NCBI GenBank assembly: GCA_951804985.1
Contig: OX638133.1
Span: 23,838,963 to 23,902,962 of the forward strand
Length of the DNA stretch: 64,000 nucleotides
Direction: 5' to 3'
Origin: Dryomyza anilis
Lineage: Eukaryota; Arthropoda; Insecta; Diptera; Dryomyzidae
A program made the position numbers and the translations under genes. Shown piece after piece: positions 1 to 58,559 of the stretch. Position 1 is the stretch's first letter, and each line of letters opens with the position of its first letter. The notes under the pieces are model-generated. The model was not told where the DNA came from. It searched no databases and saw nothing but the letters and a program-made list of their open reading frames with translations.

Positions 1-35
1 CAACAAAGTTATGCGAATCGAAACCTCAAAGTACT

Positions 36-313
36 CTATATAAAGGGTTTTTCAACAGGGACGCTACAAAAGTAGAGTGACAGGGACAGCAAACGACGCC
101 ATATTTCTTGCCGCTCTTTTGACATTTCTCTTCAGTAAGGTTTGCCGTTTCGTGATGGAAAGATATACGAATTCGAATTTCGGTAGTAAATTTTAATAAT
201 TTCGACTCGTTGTTGGCTCGTATATCTTTCCATAATGAAATGGCAAACCTCCCTGTTGAAAAACCATCGAAAAAAACTTTTGTAGCGCTCTTATTGAAAA
301 ACCCGTTATATAG
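36..313. mobile_element. Palindromic MITE, 278 bp
   Basis: Terminal inverted repeats of about 39 bp (left 36-74, right 275-313) share CTATATAA, GGGTTTTTCAA and CGCTACAAAAGT. A second inverted pair sits inside (about 136-170 with 209-247, sharing GGAAAGATATACGA). No transposase is present. It lies in the oys intron after exon 3. Confidence 0.7.
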
Positions 314-1440
314 ATAAATATTTATATCTCTGTAACTAATTAACATATTTTTGTGAAACTAATGATTTTTAACAAAAAATAAAATAAAATAAGTTACAAA
401 TATTTTTCAAATAGCTGTTACGTATACGCCCCATTATTTTAAAAGTCAAAAACAATTTTGTATTGAAACCCTGGAGTTTTCCCAGTCGATTAAAAAATTA
501 ATTTCGATGGAGTCTCCCATAATTTCTGAACTCTGAAGTTTTAAAAAGATCAAATGCCGGACAAAAATATGAAAAAAAAATCGTTACAAAAAAAAGCCGC
601 CAACATTAAAAATTTTAAGTTTTTGTTTGTTAGTTTACACTCAATTATATTTCCATAGATTTCTTTTATTTTTAAGTCATTTTCTTTGAAAATATTTTCT
701 TTGGAATATTACAAACTGTGCAGCATTTTGTCTTTTTCAAAATTTTGTCGATTAAATTTACATTCGAGTACTACTATCGAATCCTCTTACGACCAGTAAA
801 CCAATTTCAAATTGTTGTGAGAAATAATTGCTGAATGTTAAATTGCCTTTTATTTGATATATCACTTGATGATATCAGTTATTTTAAACGCGTGATATTA
901 TTGTGGAAAAATTGTAATCCACAGTCAGTCATTTCTCATAATACAAAAATGGTGGCATTTACTAAGGAACCCGTTTTTATTATTTTGTAGTGTAACTAGT
1001 TTTATCGTATCTTACATTAATTCCATTGAAAAATTTTAGTTTTCTAATTCATTATTATAAATTATACATAAACTGATATACATCAATACACGAATACTCA
1101 TATTTAAATATCTAGTATTCATCTATGATTAAAAATGTTTAATCAGTATAGAATAAAACATAATTATACAATAGATGTTAGTATACATCATAAAATAAAC
1201 ATTAAACACCTACTTTACATCAGTTATCATGCATAAATCTGCATCATACATCAGTCATCACACATTAGTCATAAATAAGTCAATATTTGTGCGTAATCAG
1301 TCATTTTGCAGTATAGTACATCAAAATACTTTTGGCAAATATAGTGTCAGACATTCGCGCAGACATGCTGCGCTAGTCCTCAAACATCAGTCAGCGTTCA
1401 TCAGTCCAGTTAGCATTAGGAGATCATCAGTTATTATTAC
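314..1440. other. oys intron downstream of exon 3; no gene seen
   Basis: This is AT-rich intron sequence. From about 1195 to 1435 it carries degenerate short repeats built on CATCAGTC and ATCAGT. I found no further oys exon on the minus strand. Confidence 0.6.
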
Positions 1441-38563
<37,123 letters not shown>

Positions 38564-41500
38564 TTTGACTGTCTGCTGTTCTTTTCTTCTGTGTATAAAT
38601 TAATTGTTCTAACCAACAACGTTATTAGAACAGACACCAACCACCACACACCACTCCGTGGATGGCTAAGAAAAATTCGCGTAGCTGCTCAAGTCGGCAC
38701 TCGGCACCACCGCCCACCACCGTTGGAACCACTGAAGCTACTCGGTGGCACCTTCGATTGGTTTTTCGCACTTATGAAAGACCGTGTGTGGGGGGTGCGC
38801 GGCAGACAGCTGAAAAATTCACAATTTTCCTTTTCAATTCTATTTTTTTTTATGGTGTTTTTTTTTTTTGACACTCCTTTGTTATGTGTAAACTTATAAT
38901 TTTTGCACTTCTTAATTTAATTTGAACATTCCTATTGAATAGAAAAAAAATCTTTGTTTTATAATCGACAAAATGATTTTAATTTATTTTTAATGTTGTG
39001 TTGTTGTTGTGCCTCCTCCTCTTGTGTTGTTTGCTTGTATTTAATTTGCACAACTTACTACTCGTCGAATCAACTAAAACGGAGAAACTAAATCAAACTT
39101 TTGTGCAGTGTTCTTATACTATTCCGATCGTAGTAGATCTGCTACAGTTAATTTGATGTCAACCAGTGTAGCATATTACGGCATTTAGCTGCCCAATTCA
39201 ATTCCGTGGCCCGCTAGCCTATTTTCTGTTTGCCCCATGATACAATAATAATGTTGTATAACAGAGCGCCTCTCATACTTTTTTTTTATTCCATACAACA
39301 TTTTGACATAAGCACTGGACGCCTACGAAGAACAATAAGTCTAATACTTTTACATTGAATAATTGTAGCATGATTTGTCCAATTTGATGTCCATTTGTAT
39401 TTTACTGTGCTGTACTGTACTGTTTTTGTTTGAAAATGCTTACATTTTTATTGCGATATTTATTAACAAAATTCTGCAGCATAGATTAAAAAAGTGAAAC
39501 TTTTCTAATATAATTTCACGCATAAAATGCAACCATAATAATTGACCACTATTTCGAATGGTGTTAAAAAAAAATGAGCAAATATATAACGGAGTGAAAA
39601 ACAAACGGAATCCTTCTTTTCTATCATAATTGCGTAAGTTTATTTAAAAGAAAGTTTGACATTTTTTACATATCAAAAGTCGTTTAAATTAATATAATTG
39701 CAAATAAAAGGTCTTCTATGTTAACTTACAAATTTATACAATAATTATAAAAATGCCCAATATAATGATTCGAAATGGCCAATTTGAAGTGAAATTGCCT
39801 ACCTCTATTTTTTAAGTTACCCAATTTTATTATATTATAATGCAACACTGCTGTCAGCATTATAATCAGTGTTGCATTATATTTACAATGCAACAGTGAG
39901 CATAAACTAGCTTGCAAGAAAGAGATGGCACTATTGTTTTTGCAAGAATTCTCAAAAAGTAACGAGTAAATGAATGTCAAAGTTGCGGCAGTGTTGCCAG
40001 TTATAAAAACATGCTGGGTTTATAAATAATATATCTAAATTTATTAAACAAGAAAAAACATAAAAAATTTAAAAAAAAAAATACTTTTTTTTGTCACGGT
40101 TTGAATTAAATTTTTGTTTGATTAAGAATATAAATTTTTCTACATTGAAAACTCCATTATGGACGTAGTTTACTTTAAGGTCATTGTGTCATGACTTCAC
40201 TAAATAAATTAAAACCAACTACTTAAAAATTTTATTTCATCAATCAAAAATAGCGTTGAAGTAATGTTATGTTTTCTTTTTTGTCCAAAAATGTTACAGA
40301 AAACTTCAGAATTTGTCTTTTGAAAATTTCTCTGTTGACAACATTTACATTTCAATTTCCATATAATCAATATTTGAATTTATTTGGCATAATTTGGTCA
40401 CTTAAGTGTCAAAAAAACTACCTGTTTATAAACTCTATATCAAATATATACTCTCTGAATAAGACCAAGATGTATTAAGGAAGGTGAGGAAATATTGGAG
40501 AGCTCAAAAAAAATAAAAAAAACCTTGCAGCGTCTAATTTATATTTTTCACTGTGGTTTCTGCATCGTATGACAATTTTTATTTGCCACGCCCACTTTGT
40601 TATAATTCAAATTCGGTCGGTTTTCCATTTTTAGTCGGTTCTAGGGGGCCGAGCGGAAAACAAAATTTTTTTCTAGTCACTCTCCTCCTATTTAAAAGGC
40701 CATGACAATATTTTTTGAGAATTTCGACCGGACCTATAAAGTAAAGTTCAGCCCATTTTTTATTGTTTACATTTTTGTTTTTGTTTTTTTTAATTCAACA
40801 AAAATAATTGGACCATATCATTTTTGTTGGCACAAACATAAAATAAAATTCGACTATCATAAACATTGGCATAGTAAATATAAAGTTTTGGGTATCCAAA
40901 AAGAAAACATCACGTTTACGGAATCATATTTCCTATTACTGTTCCGTATACGGCACCGTTTTGTTTCTTGGGTGAACTTATTCAAATTAAAAGATTTTAA
41001 CCAAGCAAACCAATATTCGAATTTAGCTATCGTTTATTTCATCAAAGAAAATTAGCAAATGTTGATCTTTCCTTAAATTAAACTTTTTTATGTTTGTTTT
41101 TGATTTCAAATTCAACCCAAATAAAATATTTAATTTGCTAAAATGTAAAAACACTATTGTGTTCTATTGTTCTATTAATTTATAGGCACGAGGAAAACGG
41201 AATACCGGCAAATTTATTATCAATGCTGGATCATACTGTTAAAATGTCAGAGCTTAACTTGGAGAAGTCATTAAATACTCAATTAACAAGTGCACTCGCA
41301 ACAGCATATCCAAGAGTCTGGACATAATCACTAAAGGATCAATTTAACATTTTAAGATATAAGTCTTAATATATTTTATATGCATATAATGCAAAATAAC
41401 AATAAAATAATAATAATAATAAAATCCACATTTTTATTTCTCAGCCATTAAAGTTTCAGTTTTGAAATTATTTATTTAATCAATTCAATTTGGTAAATTT

Positions 41501-42014
41501 GAGTTATATGAGTAAATTTCAAGAATAATAGAAACAAAGATTGCGCAGAACGTTCTTCAAAACTTGAATCTTCTGCGCATGTACGTAGAAGTTTTGTAAA
41601 TTTAAATAAATAACTAAATTTAAATTTAAGTAAATTTGGTAAATATGGTAAATTTGGTAAATATGTGATCAAGCGACCTTTGGAAAAAGGGTCCTCTTTG
41701 ATTTTTGCGCTTCTGAAATGATGTAGCTTTCATCAGAGGTTTCGACTTCCATGGTGTTATTTAATTATTTGTGTCACATTAATTAATTAATTATTTACTA
41801 AAAAAAACAAATTTGGTAATTTCTAATTTAAAAACAGCGCAGCACGAAACGTCAAAAGTCCACCTGTTATCGATTTCAAACGTCAAAAGTCCATCTGGTA
41901 TCGATATATTTGATGATGTAAAAAAATGTAAACCAGGCTTAAATAATTGGCTCAAACACATAAGTCGGCTTCACTCAGTTAGACAAGTGGAAAAAGAGAA
42001 GTTATTGTTGAAAA
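38564..42014. other. Divergent intergenic region between oys and the transporter
   Basis: The left part probably holds the oys 5' UTR and promoter. A palindrome built on ATAATGCAACACTG lies at about 39837-39900. A CCACGCCCACTTTG Helitron-like scrap lies at 40588. An inverted pair around CTTCTGCGCATGTACG lies at 41540-41592. No gene is seen. Confidence 0.5.
41847..41908 (+). promoter_or_regulatory. 31-bp direct repeat with TATCGAT (DRE-like) motifs upstream of the transporter
   Basis: Two copies of a 31-bp unit (AACGTCAAAAGTCCA then YCTG then the CGAT motif) lie about 110-170 bp before the transporter ATG. The first copy carries TATCGATT at 41868-41875. The second carries TATCGATA at 41899-41906, the full DREF/BEAF-32 core. 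An initiator-like TCAGTT sits at 41975-41980. Binding is inferred from the motif only. Confidence 0.55.
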
Positions 42015-43526
42015 ATGGGTGGCGGTCGCAAATTCGACGCCGTTCCTTACGAGGAAATGACGGGCTCCAACGTCTCGCTGAAGATCAACGCAATGCCACT
42101 TGGAAGCAGTGGCGGTATTTCGTCAGCCGGAGGCGACTTTGAGCTATCTTCTGCTGCAGCTGTTACCGTGGTGCCCGATGATACATTTACCGTGCAACAA
42201 GCCGTCAATGCGCTGGGCTTTGGTTGGTTTCACATTAAACTTTCACTTTTGGTCGGTCTTTGTTGGATGGCGGACTCAATGGAGATGACAATACTCAGTA
42301 TATTGGGCGTGTCACTGCAGTGCGAGTGGAACATCTCAAAGTACGAGCAGGCACTAACGACGAGCATCGTCTTTTTGGGCATGATGTTGAGTGCGACCTT
42401 CTGGACACAGTTGAGTGATCGTTATGGACGCAAACCTGCGCTTACACTGTGCGGCGTGTTGTTAGTTCTGTATAGCTTGCTTAGCGCTGTGGCGCCTAGC
42501 TTTGGCTGGTTGCTGCTCTTGCGTGGCCTCGTCGGTTTTTCCATAGGTTGTGTACCACAGTCTGTGACGCTTTATGCTGAATTTCTGCCGACGAAGCAAC
42601 GTGCAAAGTGCGTTGTGCTCATGGACTGTTTCTGGGCGTTGGGCGCTTGCTTTGAGGTGGCGCTAGCATTGGCCGTTTCACCTAATCTCGGCTGGCGTTG
42701 GCTGTTGGGGCTCTCGGCAGCACCCCTGCTCATCTTTGCCGCGCTAACACCATGGCTGCCGGAGTCGGCACGTTATCAGGTTTCAGTGGGCAACACAGAG
42801 GGCGCCTATCGCACCTTGGAGCAATTGGCGCGCGAGAATAAACAACCTATGCTGCTGGGTCGGCTCGTCATGGACGGCACGCCTCTGGTTAAGGGGAGCG
42901 TGCGTTCGTTGCTCGGTCCCAGTTTGCGACGCACCACACTGCTGCTTTGGTTCATCTGGATGGTGTGTGCTTTTTGCTACTATGGTCTGGTGTTAATGTC
43001 CACCGAGTTGCTATCGTACAAGAGCACAAGCAATGAAACGTTTGCTATTGCGCAGCTGGGTGTTTCTGCACACCTGCAATCGCTGGAAACTACTGACTTT
43101 ATGGATTTGCTGTGGACCACACTGGCTGAGTTTCCAGGCATTTTTGCGACCATCACCATTATCGAGCGTTTTGGACGCAAGCGTACCATGGCATTGCAAT
43201 TTCTTGTCTATGCTGGCTGTGTGTTTTTGTTGCTATCGGTACAGAGTCGACTCGCGTTAACGTTGGTGCTATTCATTGGACGTGGCGTCATTGCGGGACT
43301 CTTTCAGGCTGCCTATATTTATACGCCGGAGGTTTATCCGAGTGCTTTGCGTTCTGTTGGTGTTGGTGGCTGCTCTGCTCTGGCGCGTCTTGGTGCAATG
43401 GTGACACCCTATGTGGCGCAGGTGCTGCTGCAAACTTCGCCGGGCACGGCAATTGCGTTGTACAGTGTTTTTGGCATCTTGGCGGCTTTTGCCTGTCTGC
43501 TGTTGCCCTATCAGAATGCGACTTGA
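42015..43526 (+). CDS. MFS transporter of the SV2/SVOP (synaptic vesicle 2-related) type, intronless
   Basis: This is a single uninterrupted 503-residue reading frame for a 12-segment transporter. About 70 polar residues precede TM1. The first half shows TM1 near 72-97, the loop 2-3 motif DRYGRK at 135-140, and PESARY at 249-254 after TM6. The second half shows TM7 near 307-328, ERFGRK at 384-389, and the sugar-porter-like YTPEVYPSALR at 436-446 after TM10. A conserved membrane Asp lies in TM1 (MADSMEM). The order and motifs match SVOP and Drosophila CG4324 (from memory). The substrate is not known; likely sites are vesicles or the plasma membrane (inference). The start ATG has context GAAAATGG and is preceded by a probable core promoter. 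The reading frame is notably GC-richer than its surroundings. No AATAAA is close downstream; ATTAAA occurs near 43673 and 43788. An overlapping 62-residue frame at 42100 is a shadow. Confidence 0.93.
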   Translation: MGGGRKFDAVPYEEMTGSNVSLKINAMPLGSSGGISSAGGDFELSSAAAVTVVPDDTFTVQQAVNALGFGWFHIKLSLLVGLCWMADSMEMTILSILGVSLQCEWNISKYEQALTTSIVFLGMMLSATFWTQLSDRYGRKPALTLCGVLLVLYSLLSAVAPSFGWLLLLRGLVGFSIGCVPQSVTLYAEFLPTKQRAKCVVLMDCFWALGACFEVALALAVSPNLGWRWLLGLSAAPLLIFAALTPWLPESARYQVSVGNTEGAYRTLEQLARENKQPMLLGRLVMDGTPLVKGSVRSLLGPSLRRTTLLLWFIWMVCAFCYYGLVLMSTELLSYKSTSNETFAIAQLGVSAHLQSLETTDFMDLLWTTLAEFPGIFATITIIERFGRKRTMALQFLVYAGCVFLLLSVQSRLALTLVLFIGRGVIAGLFQAAYIYTPEVYPSALRSVGVGGCSALARLGAMVTPYVAQVLLQTSPGTAIALYSVFGILAAFACLLLPYQNAT

Positions 43527-44435
43527 GGACAACTCGCAGTTGGCAGCTACATCAAGCAGTTTAGGGTAAATTTAGTATTAAGTTTTAAAAGTGAACATAA
43601 ATTAACAAAAGCAAATTGCGGCAGCTATAAAAATGTTGGAGGTTTAGTTCAACTAACAAGGTCCAACAGAACAATTAAATCACGGAATCTTCCATTGATT
43701 TTAGTATAATTTAAGTTTGCTTAGATCGAATTGCAGGAACGTTTGTGCATTATTTAGTATTGTTTAACAGAAATATTGAATTGATACATTAAACATACGT
43801 TTTAATGGAGACTTTGAAATCCAAAAAGAAATTTAAAACCTAATTTATAACTGCTATATTGAAACCCGTTTCTTCTTACAATTTGAAACCGTAACCAAAA
43901 CAAAGAACAATCGATATCTTTATTGATAAAAATTCAATCCTCGCTTGTAAAATTACAAATACCACCTATATATTTTATTACATTAATATAGTGTTATCCT
44001 TTTGAGGCAACTGTCGCGTATTTCATGATGAAATGGTTGCATTATAGGGTATTTGTTATTAATGTAACTGAATTAAAACAAACGTTTATTCCAAAAAGAG
44101 CTTTTCATCGTATTTTGCTGTTTTACAAACATAATGCTGCACAAACGATCTTCAGATTCAAGAGTTTAGCAAACTTGAATTATTTTAAAACCTTTTAAAA
44201 AGTCAAGTATAATACAATTTTTGCATTGTGTAAAGCAAAAAATAGTCTTAAGCAACAAATACGCACATATTTTTGATATTATAACAAAATTTTAATCTAG
44301 TCCCTAAAATCTCTATTCAAAACGAACAAAAATGCGTTTATTTCGGTATTGAAATTACTGAAAGAAGAAAAAACACTTTTATAAAAGTATTACATATCAT
44401 GCAAGTGAGACATATAAATTTTTGCATTGCTTTTT

Positions 44436-44697
44436 ATATCGTCGTTGTAGAACTAAAAGTCACCAAATACATTTTTCTGAAAATCTTAAATTTTGACTTT
44501 CTTGCTAATTATTACAAAATGTAATTGCTACATTTTCAAAGTTGAAATACCAATTGATAGATTCACATTTTCTTATCATTTGGTACAAATATGGAGTTCA
44601 TCGATCAAAAATTGAAAGATATATAAAGATTTTTGTAAATGAACAACTGGCATTTGGAAAATGTAGTTGGTGACTTTTAGTTCTACAACGACGATAT
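44436..44697. mobile_element. MITE with about 38-bp inverted ends
   Basis: The left end ATATCGTCGTTGTAGAACTA and the right end, inverted, are the same through AAAAGTCACCAA and TACATTTT. It is 262 bp with no coding capacity. Confidence 0.75.
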
Positions 44698-44855
44698 ATA
44701 TTTTTAATAACTTTAAATTATTTATATTTTCGTCGTAGAAGAATATTAACATATTTAACAAAATAATATTCGGGAGGTTCTATAATACAGCTACGATTTA
44801 AATTAAAATATTCCACAACAAAATCGAATTGAATTTGTACCAACACACTTGAACG

Positions 44856-45066
44856 TACACACACAAAAAAATACTATATAAATAATAATTTTTTACTATA
44901 AAAAAAGGTCAATAAGATAAATTATTATTTTAATCGGAAAATACCATTAAATACTACAAAATACCATGACATTTATATGAAATTATTTATTTTTTGTGTA
45001 CTATTAAATCAATAATTGTTCCATTGACAAATTTTAATGGTATTTGACGGATTTTTTCTGGATGTA
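44856..45066. mobile_element. MITE related to 24667-24861
   Basis: The ends are TACACACACAAAAAAATAC and, inverted, CATCCAGAAAAAATCCG. Inner CCATTAAAATTTGTCAATGG corresponds to CCTATTAAAATTTATTGAC in the other copy. Confidence 0.55.
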
Positions 45067-45235
45067 TTGAATTCGATTGAAATACGTTTAGTTTATATTG
45101 AAAAAAAAAACAAACAGCATAAAAACAAAACAGAATACAAAATTCAAAGAATGGAAATGTTAAAACTATTTAATCGGATGTTGCAACATTTAATAATATA
45201 AAAAAATCTAAATACCACCCGATAGATTAATATTT

Positions 45236-45465
45236 TCACAAATATACGAACATGTTCCAGCTTTCGATCGAATGCAGATCGAATTTTATATGAAAATTGG
45301 TAAACAACAGATTTTAAATTCAATTTATCAGTACGAAAATTGTGTTTTTCAAATGAATTCAATACGCTTGCGTTGATTTGGAATGATTCAAAAGCGTTTG
45401 TTTACAAATTGTCATACGAAATGCGATGGGAGGTTGGAACATGTCCGTCTATTTGGAGTTGTCAT
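45236..45465. mobile_element. Possible MITE with GGAACATG ends
   Basis: ATACGAACATGTTCCAGCTT on the left faces ATAGACGGACATGTTCCAAC inverted on the right. The match weakens inside. Confidence 0.4.
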
Positions 45466-46570
45466 TTTTGGTATATTTGACTTTTCATTTAAAAACAACA
45501 ATGGAACAATGGTAACAAATGAAAAAAAAAATTGTAGAATATTGATATTTTATTTATTGATTGGTATTAATTGAAACGAACAAATCAACAAATGAAATAT
45601 CGTTTTGAATTATAGAATTTGATCAATTTAAACTTTATTAGATTTTTTGTATAGTCTGTTTTGGTCAATATGGGGTTATATGCAAGTTAACAGATGTTTA
45701 CACCATTCTTTTCCTGCTCAATTTTCAATTTTCATCAATTTTCCGTATTCTACAACTAGTTTTCATAATGTAAATCAATAAACTTTGAAAATTAGTTTTT
45801 GAAAAATATATATTTGGTTAGTTTTACTGCTACACCAACGAACAATATTATTTTTACTACTCATTTTATAATATTTATTTTTAAGTAATCATAATTATAT
45901 TTTTTTATATACTATTTGTGTATTTTTTTATATTTATTTTAAATAAAATGTTTTATTTAAAAGGCGTCCATTTCCAAATCGACGATTATTATCCACTTCA
46001 ACTTGTTCGTAGAAAATTTTACATTTATGTTTCTGCCTTTGTTATTTTGTATTGTAGTAGGTGTATTTATTACATCTTGTTATTGTATAAAAATCATTTT
46101 ACAAATTTATTGATTTTATTATTAGATTTAAAATTCATAAATATACTCTTTGCTTTTTGTGGCCTTTTGTCAGACAGATTTCAGAGCACAGTGAAGATTC
46201 TATTTGCTTTATTAGCTCTTTCTTTTTTTTATTGAAAATGATTAATCTTTGGTTTGGAAATTGACGTTTTATTTAGTTATTTATATTTGTATTATTTATA
46301 GATTGTCATTATAAAACTAAAACAAAAAAAAAAAAATTTTAAGTGTTAAGAAATAGTTTGTGAAAAGCTATTGATTATTATTAATCAAAAGGAAATTAAA
46401 CAAACTTACGATATGAAACAATTAAAATGAAGAAATTACAATTAAAATGAACCAATTACTTTTTACAAAACTGAAGCAAAATTTAAAAAATGTGAGTTTG
46501 AAAAAGACAAATTTTTTTTGATAATTTTTACAATTAAAAAAAAACTCACAAAGCTGCTTTTAAAGTATAT

Positions 46571-46990
46571 TTAGCGTATTCACAGTTCATTGTATTTTAC
46601 TATGGTATTCGTACCATGTAGTATATATACGATACAATAACACATAAACGTCAATTTCTTGTTGCATCCCTTATAAAAGTGAGATACCAAAAGTGTTGTA
46701 TTTGAGAGTTGCCCTGAGGCATGTTTTTTGGTGTCGTATTTTGTGAAATGAAGAAAAATTGTGAAATTGAAGCCAAATAATGTACATAAAATGTAAATTT
46801 ATTTGTTTTACTTTGCAAATCGAGGAATATTTATGATAATTTCAAAAAATCCTAATTTTTAAGAATCAACTAACTGCATTTATTTGACGAAATATTTTAG
46901 CAAGCAGAAAAGTAGTGCTCATTGTTCAATTGCTGTACTGTCGTATTTTTACAATGTCGTACCTATACCATGAAACTGTGAATACGCTAA
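46571..46990. mobile_element. MITE with TTAGCGTATTCACAGTT ends, 420 bp
   Basis: The inverted ends share TTAGCGTATTCACAGTT and then CATGGTA-like sequence. There is no coding frame of note. Confidence 0.7.
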
Positions 46991-47284
46991 TTGATATGCG
47001 CCATTGTATTTGGTTTGTTTTATCTCAACGACGACGACATATTTTTTTAAACAAACGCCTAACTTTGTAAATAAATAAATAAACATTTGTTTTTTTTGTA
47101 TTAATAAACCAATTATTTTTTGTTTTACTTTAAGTTAACTTAATTTTCTAATTAACGTCTACTACACATAACTGACATTAATAATACATACAAATGAATA
47201 TACATTATAGCTAAAATGCAGTTTCTTATATTTGTTTTCAACAAACAAACATATAATTGCATCAAACACATAACTATTTCGACT

Positions 47285-47765
47285 TTTTGAAAGTCGTCTA
47301 AAAGTCTCTATTTTGTATTATTTAGGGTGTGTGCGAATTCGACTAAATTTCTGACTAAGGGCCTCATTCTGTATTCCGAACAAACGAGCGAAACAAACGA
47401 ATGACATAAAAATGACGTCAATATTAGTCGTATTTCATGATTTTTGAAAGTCGTCTAAAAGTCTCTAATTTGTATTATTTAGAGTGTGTGCGAATTCGAT
47501 TAAATTTCTGACTAACGGCCTTATTCTGTATTCCGAACAAACGAAAGACGTAAGAATGACGTCAATATTAGTCGTATTTCATGATTTTTGACTTTTTTAA
47601 AGGCGTCTAAAAGTCTCTAATTTGTATTATTTAGAGTGTGTCCGAATTCGATTAAATTTCTGACTAACGGACTCATTCTGTATTCCGAACAAACAAAATA
47701 AACAAACAAAAGACGTAAGAATGACGTCAATATTATTTGTATTTCATGCTTTTTGACTTTTAAAA
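47285..47765. repeat. Tandem repeat, three units of about 155 bp
   Basis: CGTCTAAAAGTCTCT recurs at about 47294, 47452 and 47604. Each unit also carries GTGTGTGCGAATTCGA, TTCTGTATTCCGAACAAACG and AATGACGTCAATATTA. Confidence 0.85.
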
Positions 47766-48110
47766 AATTCACAATAGTATAAAATGACATCACTTTCGAC
47801 TATAGTCTTTCGTGTCGAACTACAGAATGTGGATATAAACTAAATTTAGTCGATAATGCAGTGTTTACATTTCAATTTTTAATCAAATTAATTGAATCTA
47901 TTGGATGACAGACATATTATATTCGATTGATTATAGACTTTAACAATTAGCAGTTACTAAATACAGATCGAATTACAACCCGTTTAATTTTGTCTTCAAT
48001 TTGGACAAAATCAAATTCGCACACATTAAATATTCCTATTGTTTTTTTTTTTAAAGAAAAAATGTGTATAATTTTGTTCGTTTTGCTATTACGTATTTGT
48101 TTAATAAATA

Positions 48111-48116
48111 TTTATT
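48111..48116 (-). terminator. phtf: Candidate phtf polyadenylation signal AATAAA
   Basis: AATAAA on the minus strand lies about 31 bp past the stop codon, which would give a very short 3' UTR. The surroundings are A/T-rich, so chance occurrence is possible. Confidence 0.4.
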
Positions 48117-48146
48117 TTTTGTATATGTTGAAAATATGTTATTTAT

Positions 48147-57647
<9,501 letters not shown>

Positions 57648-57673
<26 letters not shown>

Positions 57674-57710
57674 ATTAAATCACATGCAAGTCGTTGATGA
57701 ACTGCAACCG
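57648..57710 (-). CDS. phtf: phtf first coding exon with 5' UTR part
   Basis: The ATG at 57673-57671 starts MKLDEIVT, and two bases of Trp precede donor GTGAGTA (GT at 57647-57646). The Trp codon is completed in exon 2. Upstream, a TTTTACAG acceptor at 57711 suggests that 57674-57710 is 5' UTR of this exon and that a non-coding exon lies further right. Confidence 0.8.
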
Positions 57711-58164
57711 CTGTAAAATAACAGATTTTCAATAAATAAAATTAAACTAAAATAAAATAGACTTTAATAAATATAAGTGCTATTAATTAAAATGTTCTTA
57801 GTTTCTTGCTAGTTTCAGAAGTCGTGAAAATTGATAATTTTTGTGCGATTGTTAGAAATAATACATACAAAACTTATGTAAATAAATATTAGCCATATCG
57901 CTCATATGACTGAACATAGTTCGACGACAGTGGACAGTGGATCAAATAAATATAAAAAATCAAGAATATAACTTTTCAGAAATTCACTAATATTAGAGTG
58001 TACTCTATATTTTGTATACATTAATACAACTAATCCTCTTTAATATTACGGTCTACAAAAATAAACTCATCCTGTTTTTACATGGACAAACAAATCTTAC
58101 TTGAATTATAAAATTAATTTAGCTTTTCCATGTTATATTTGTACTCAAAATGATGGAAACTACT
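57711..58164. other. Upstream of phtf coding region; nothing recognised
   Basis: The sequence is AT-rich, probably intron or 5' flank of phtf if the inferred UTR acceptor at 57711 is used. Confidence 0.35.
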
Positions 58165-58350
58165 GTTTAATGCCGAATCCGAACGGCGGGGTGAAATCTT
58201 TTTCATCGGCAGTATTTTAACTCTCGGAGATTTGCATTGTCTGTAGCGCATTAAAAAAATGTTTTCTATGAAAAGAAAACCAGCCCAGATTTGAACATGG
58301 AACCATCCGGCTTGCAGTCCAACGCACAGACCTCTGAGCTACCGACCTTA
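58165..58350 (-). mobile_element. SINE-like element with tRNA-Cys-like head
   Basis: On the minus strand, 58348 to 58271 reads GGTAGCTCAGAGG (A box) and ATGTTCAAATCTGGGC (B-box-like), with GGACTGCAAG placing anticodon GCA at 58315-58313. Acceptor and anticodon stems pair poorly, so it is not a working tRNA. A body with CCCCGCCGTTCGGATTCGGC follows. Confidence 0.6.
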
Positions 58351-58559
58351 CGTATTATATCTGAAAAATTTTTATTTTTAATATTTCTGTTTAATAGCAA
58401 ACTAAACCAGTTTACCAATAAAATCACTTTAATTAGATCTTAACTTTAATTAGTTAATATATAAAAAAAACATTTTATAGATGTAAAGATTAGAAGTATT
58501 TTTTTCAAATTCCCATTTCGAGAGGATATTGAAGAATACATTAAAAATTATTTGATTAA

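Larger units (their letters stand above)
43527..48146. other. Convergent intergenic region between the transporter and phtf
   Basis: This holds the 3' ends of both genes and at least five small repeats listed separately. No coding gene was supported on either strand. Frames up to 105 residues here are AT-driven. Confidence 0.6.

Noticed and set aside
26..346. 106-residue minus frame as a gene
   Set aside because: It lies across the palindromic MITE; the reading follows the inverted repeats.
41813..42142. 109-residue plus frame overlapping the transporter start
   Set aside because: Out of frame with the transporter, crosses its promoter repeat, and has no recognisable sequence.
58271..58348. 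Functional tRNA-Cys gene
   Set aside because: Anticodon and T stems have mismatches and the acceptor ends do not pair; a SINE or pseudogene fits better.
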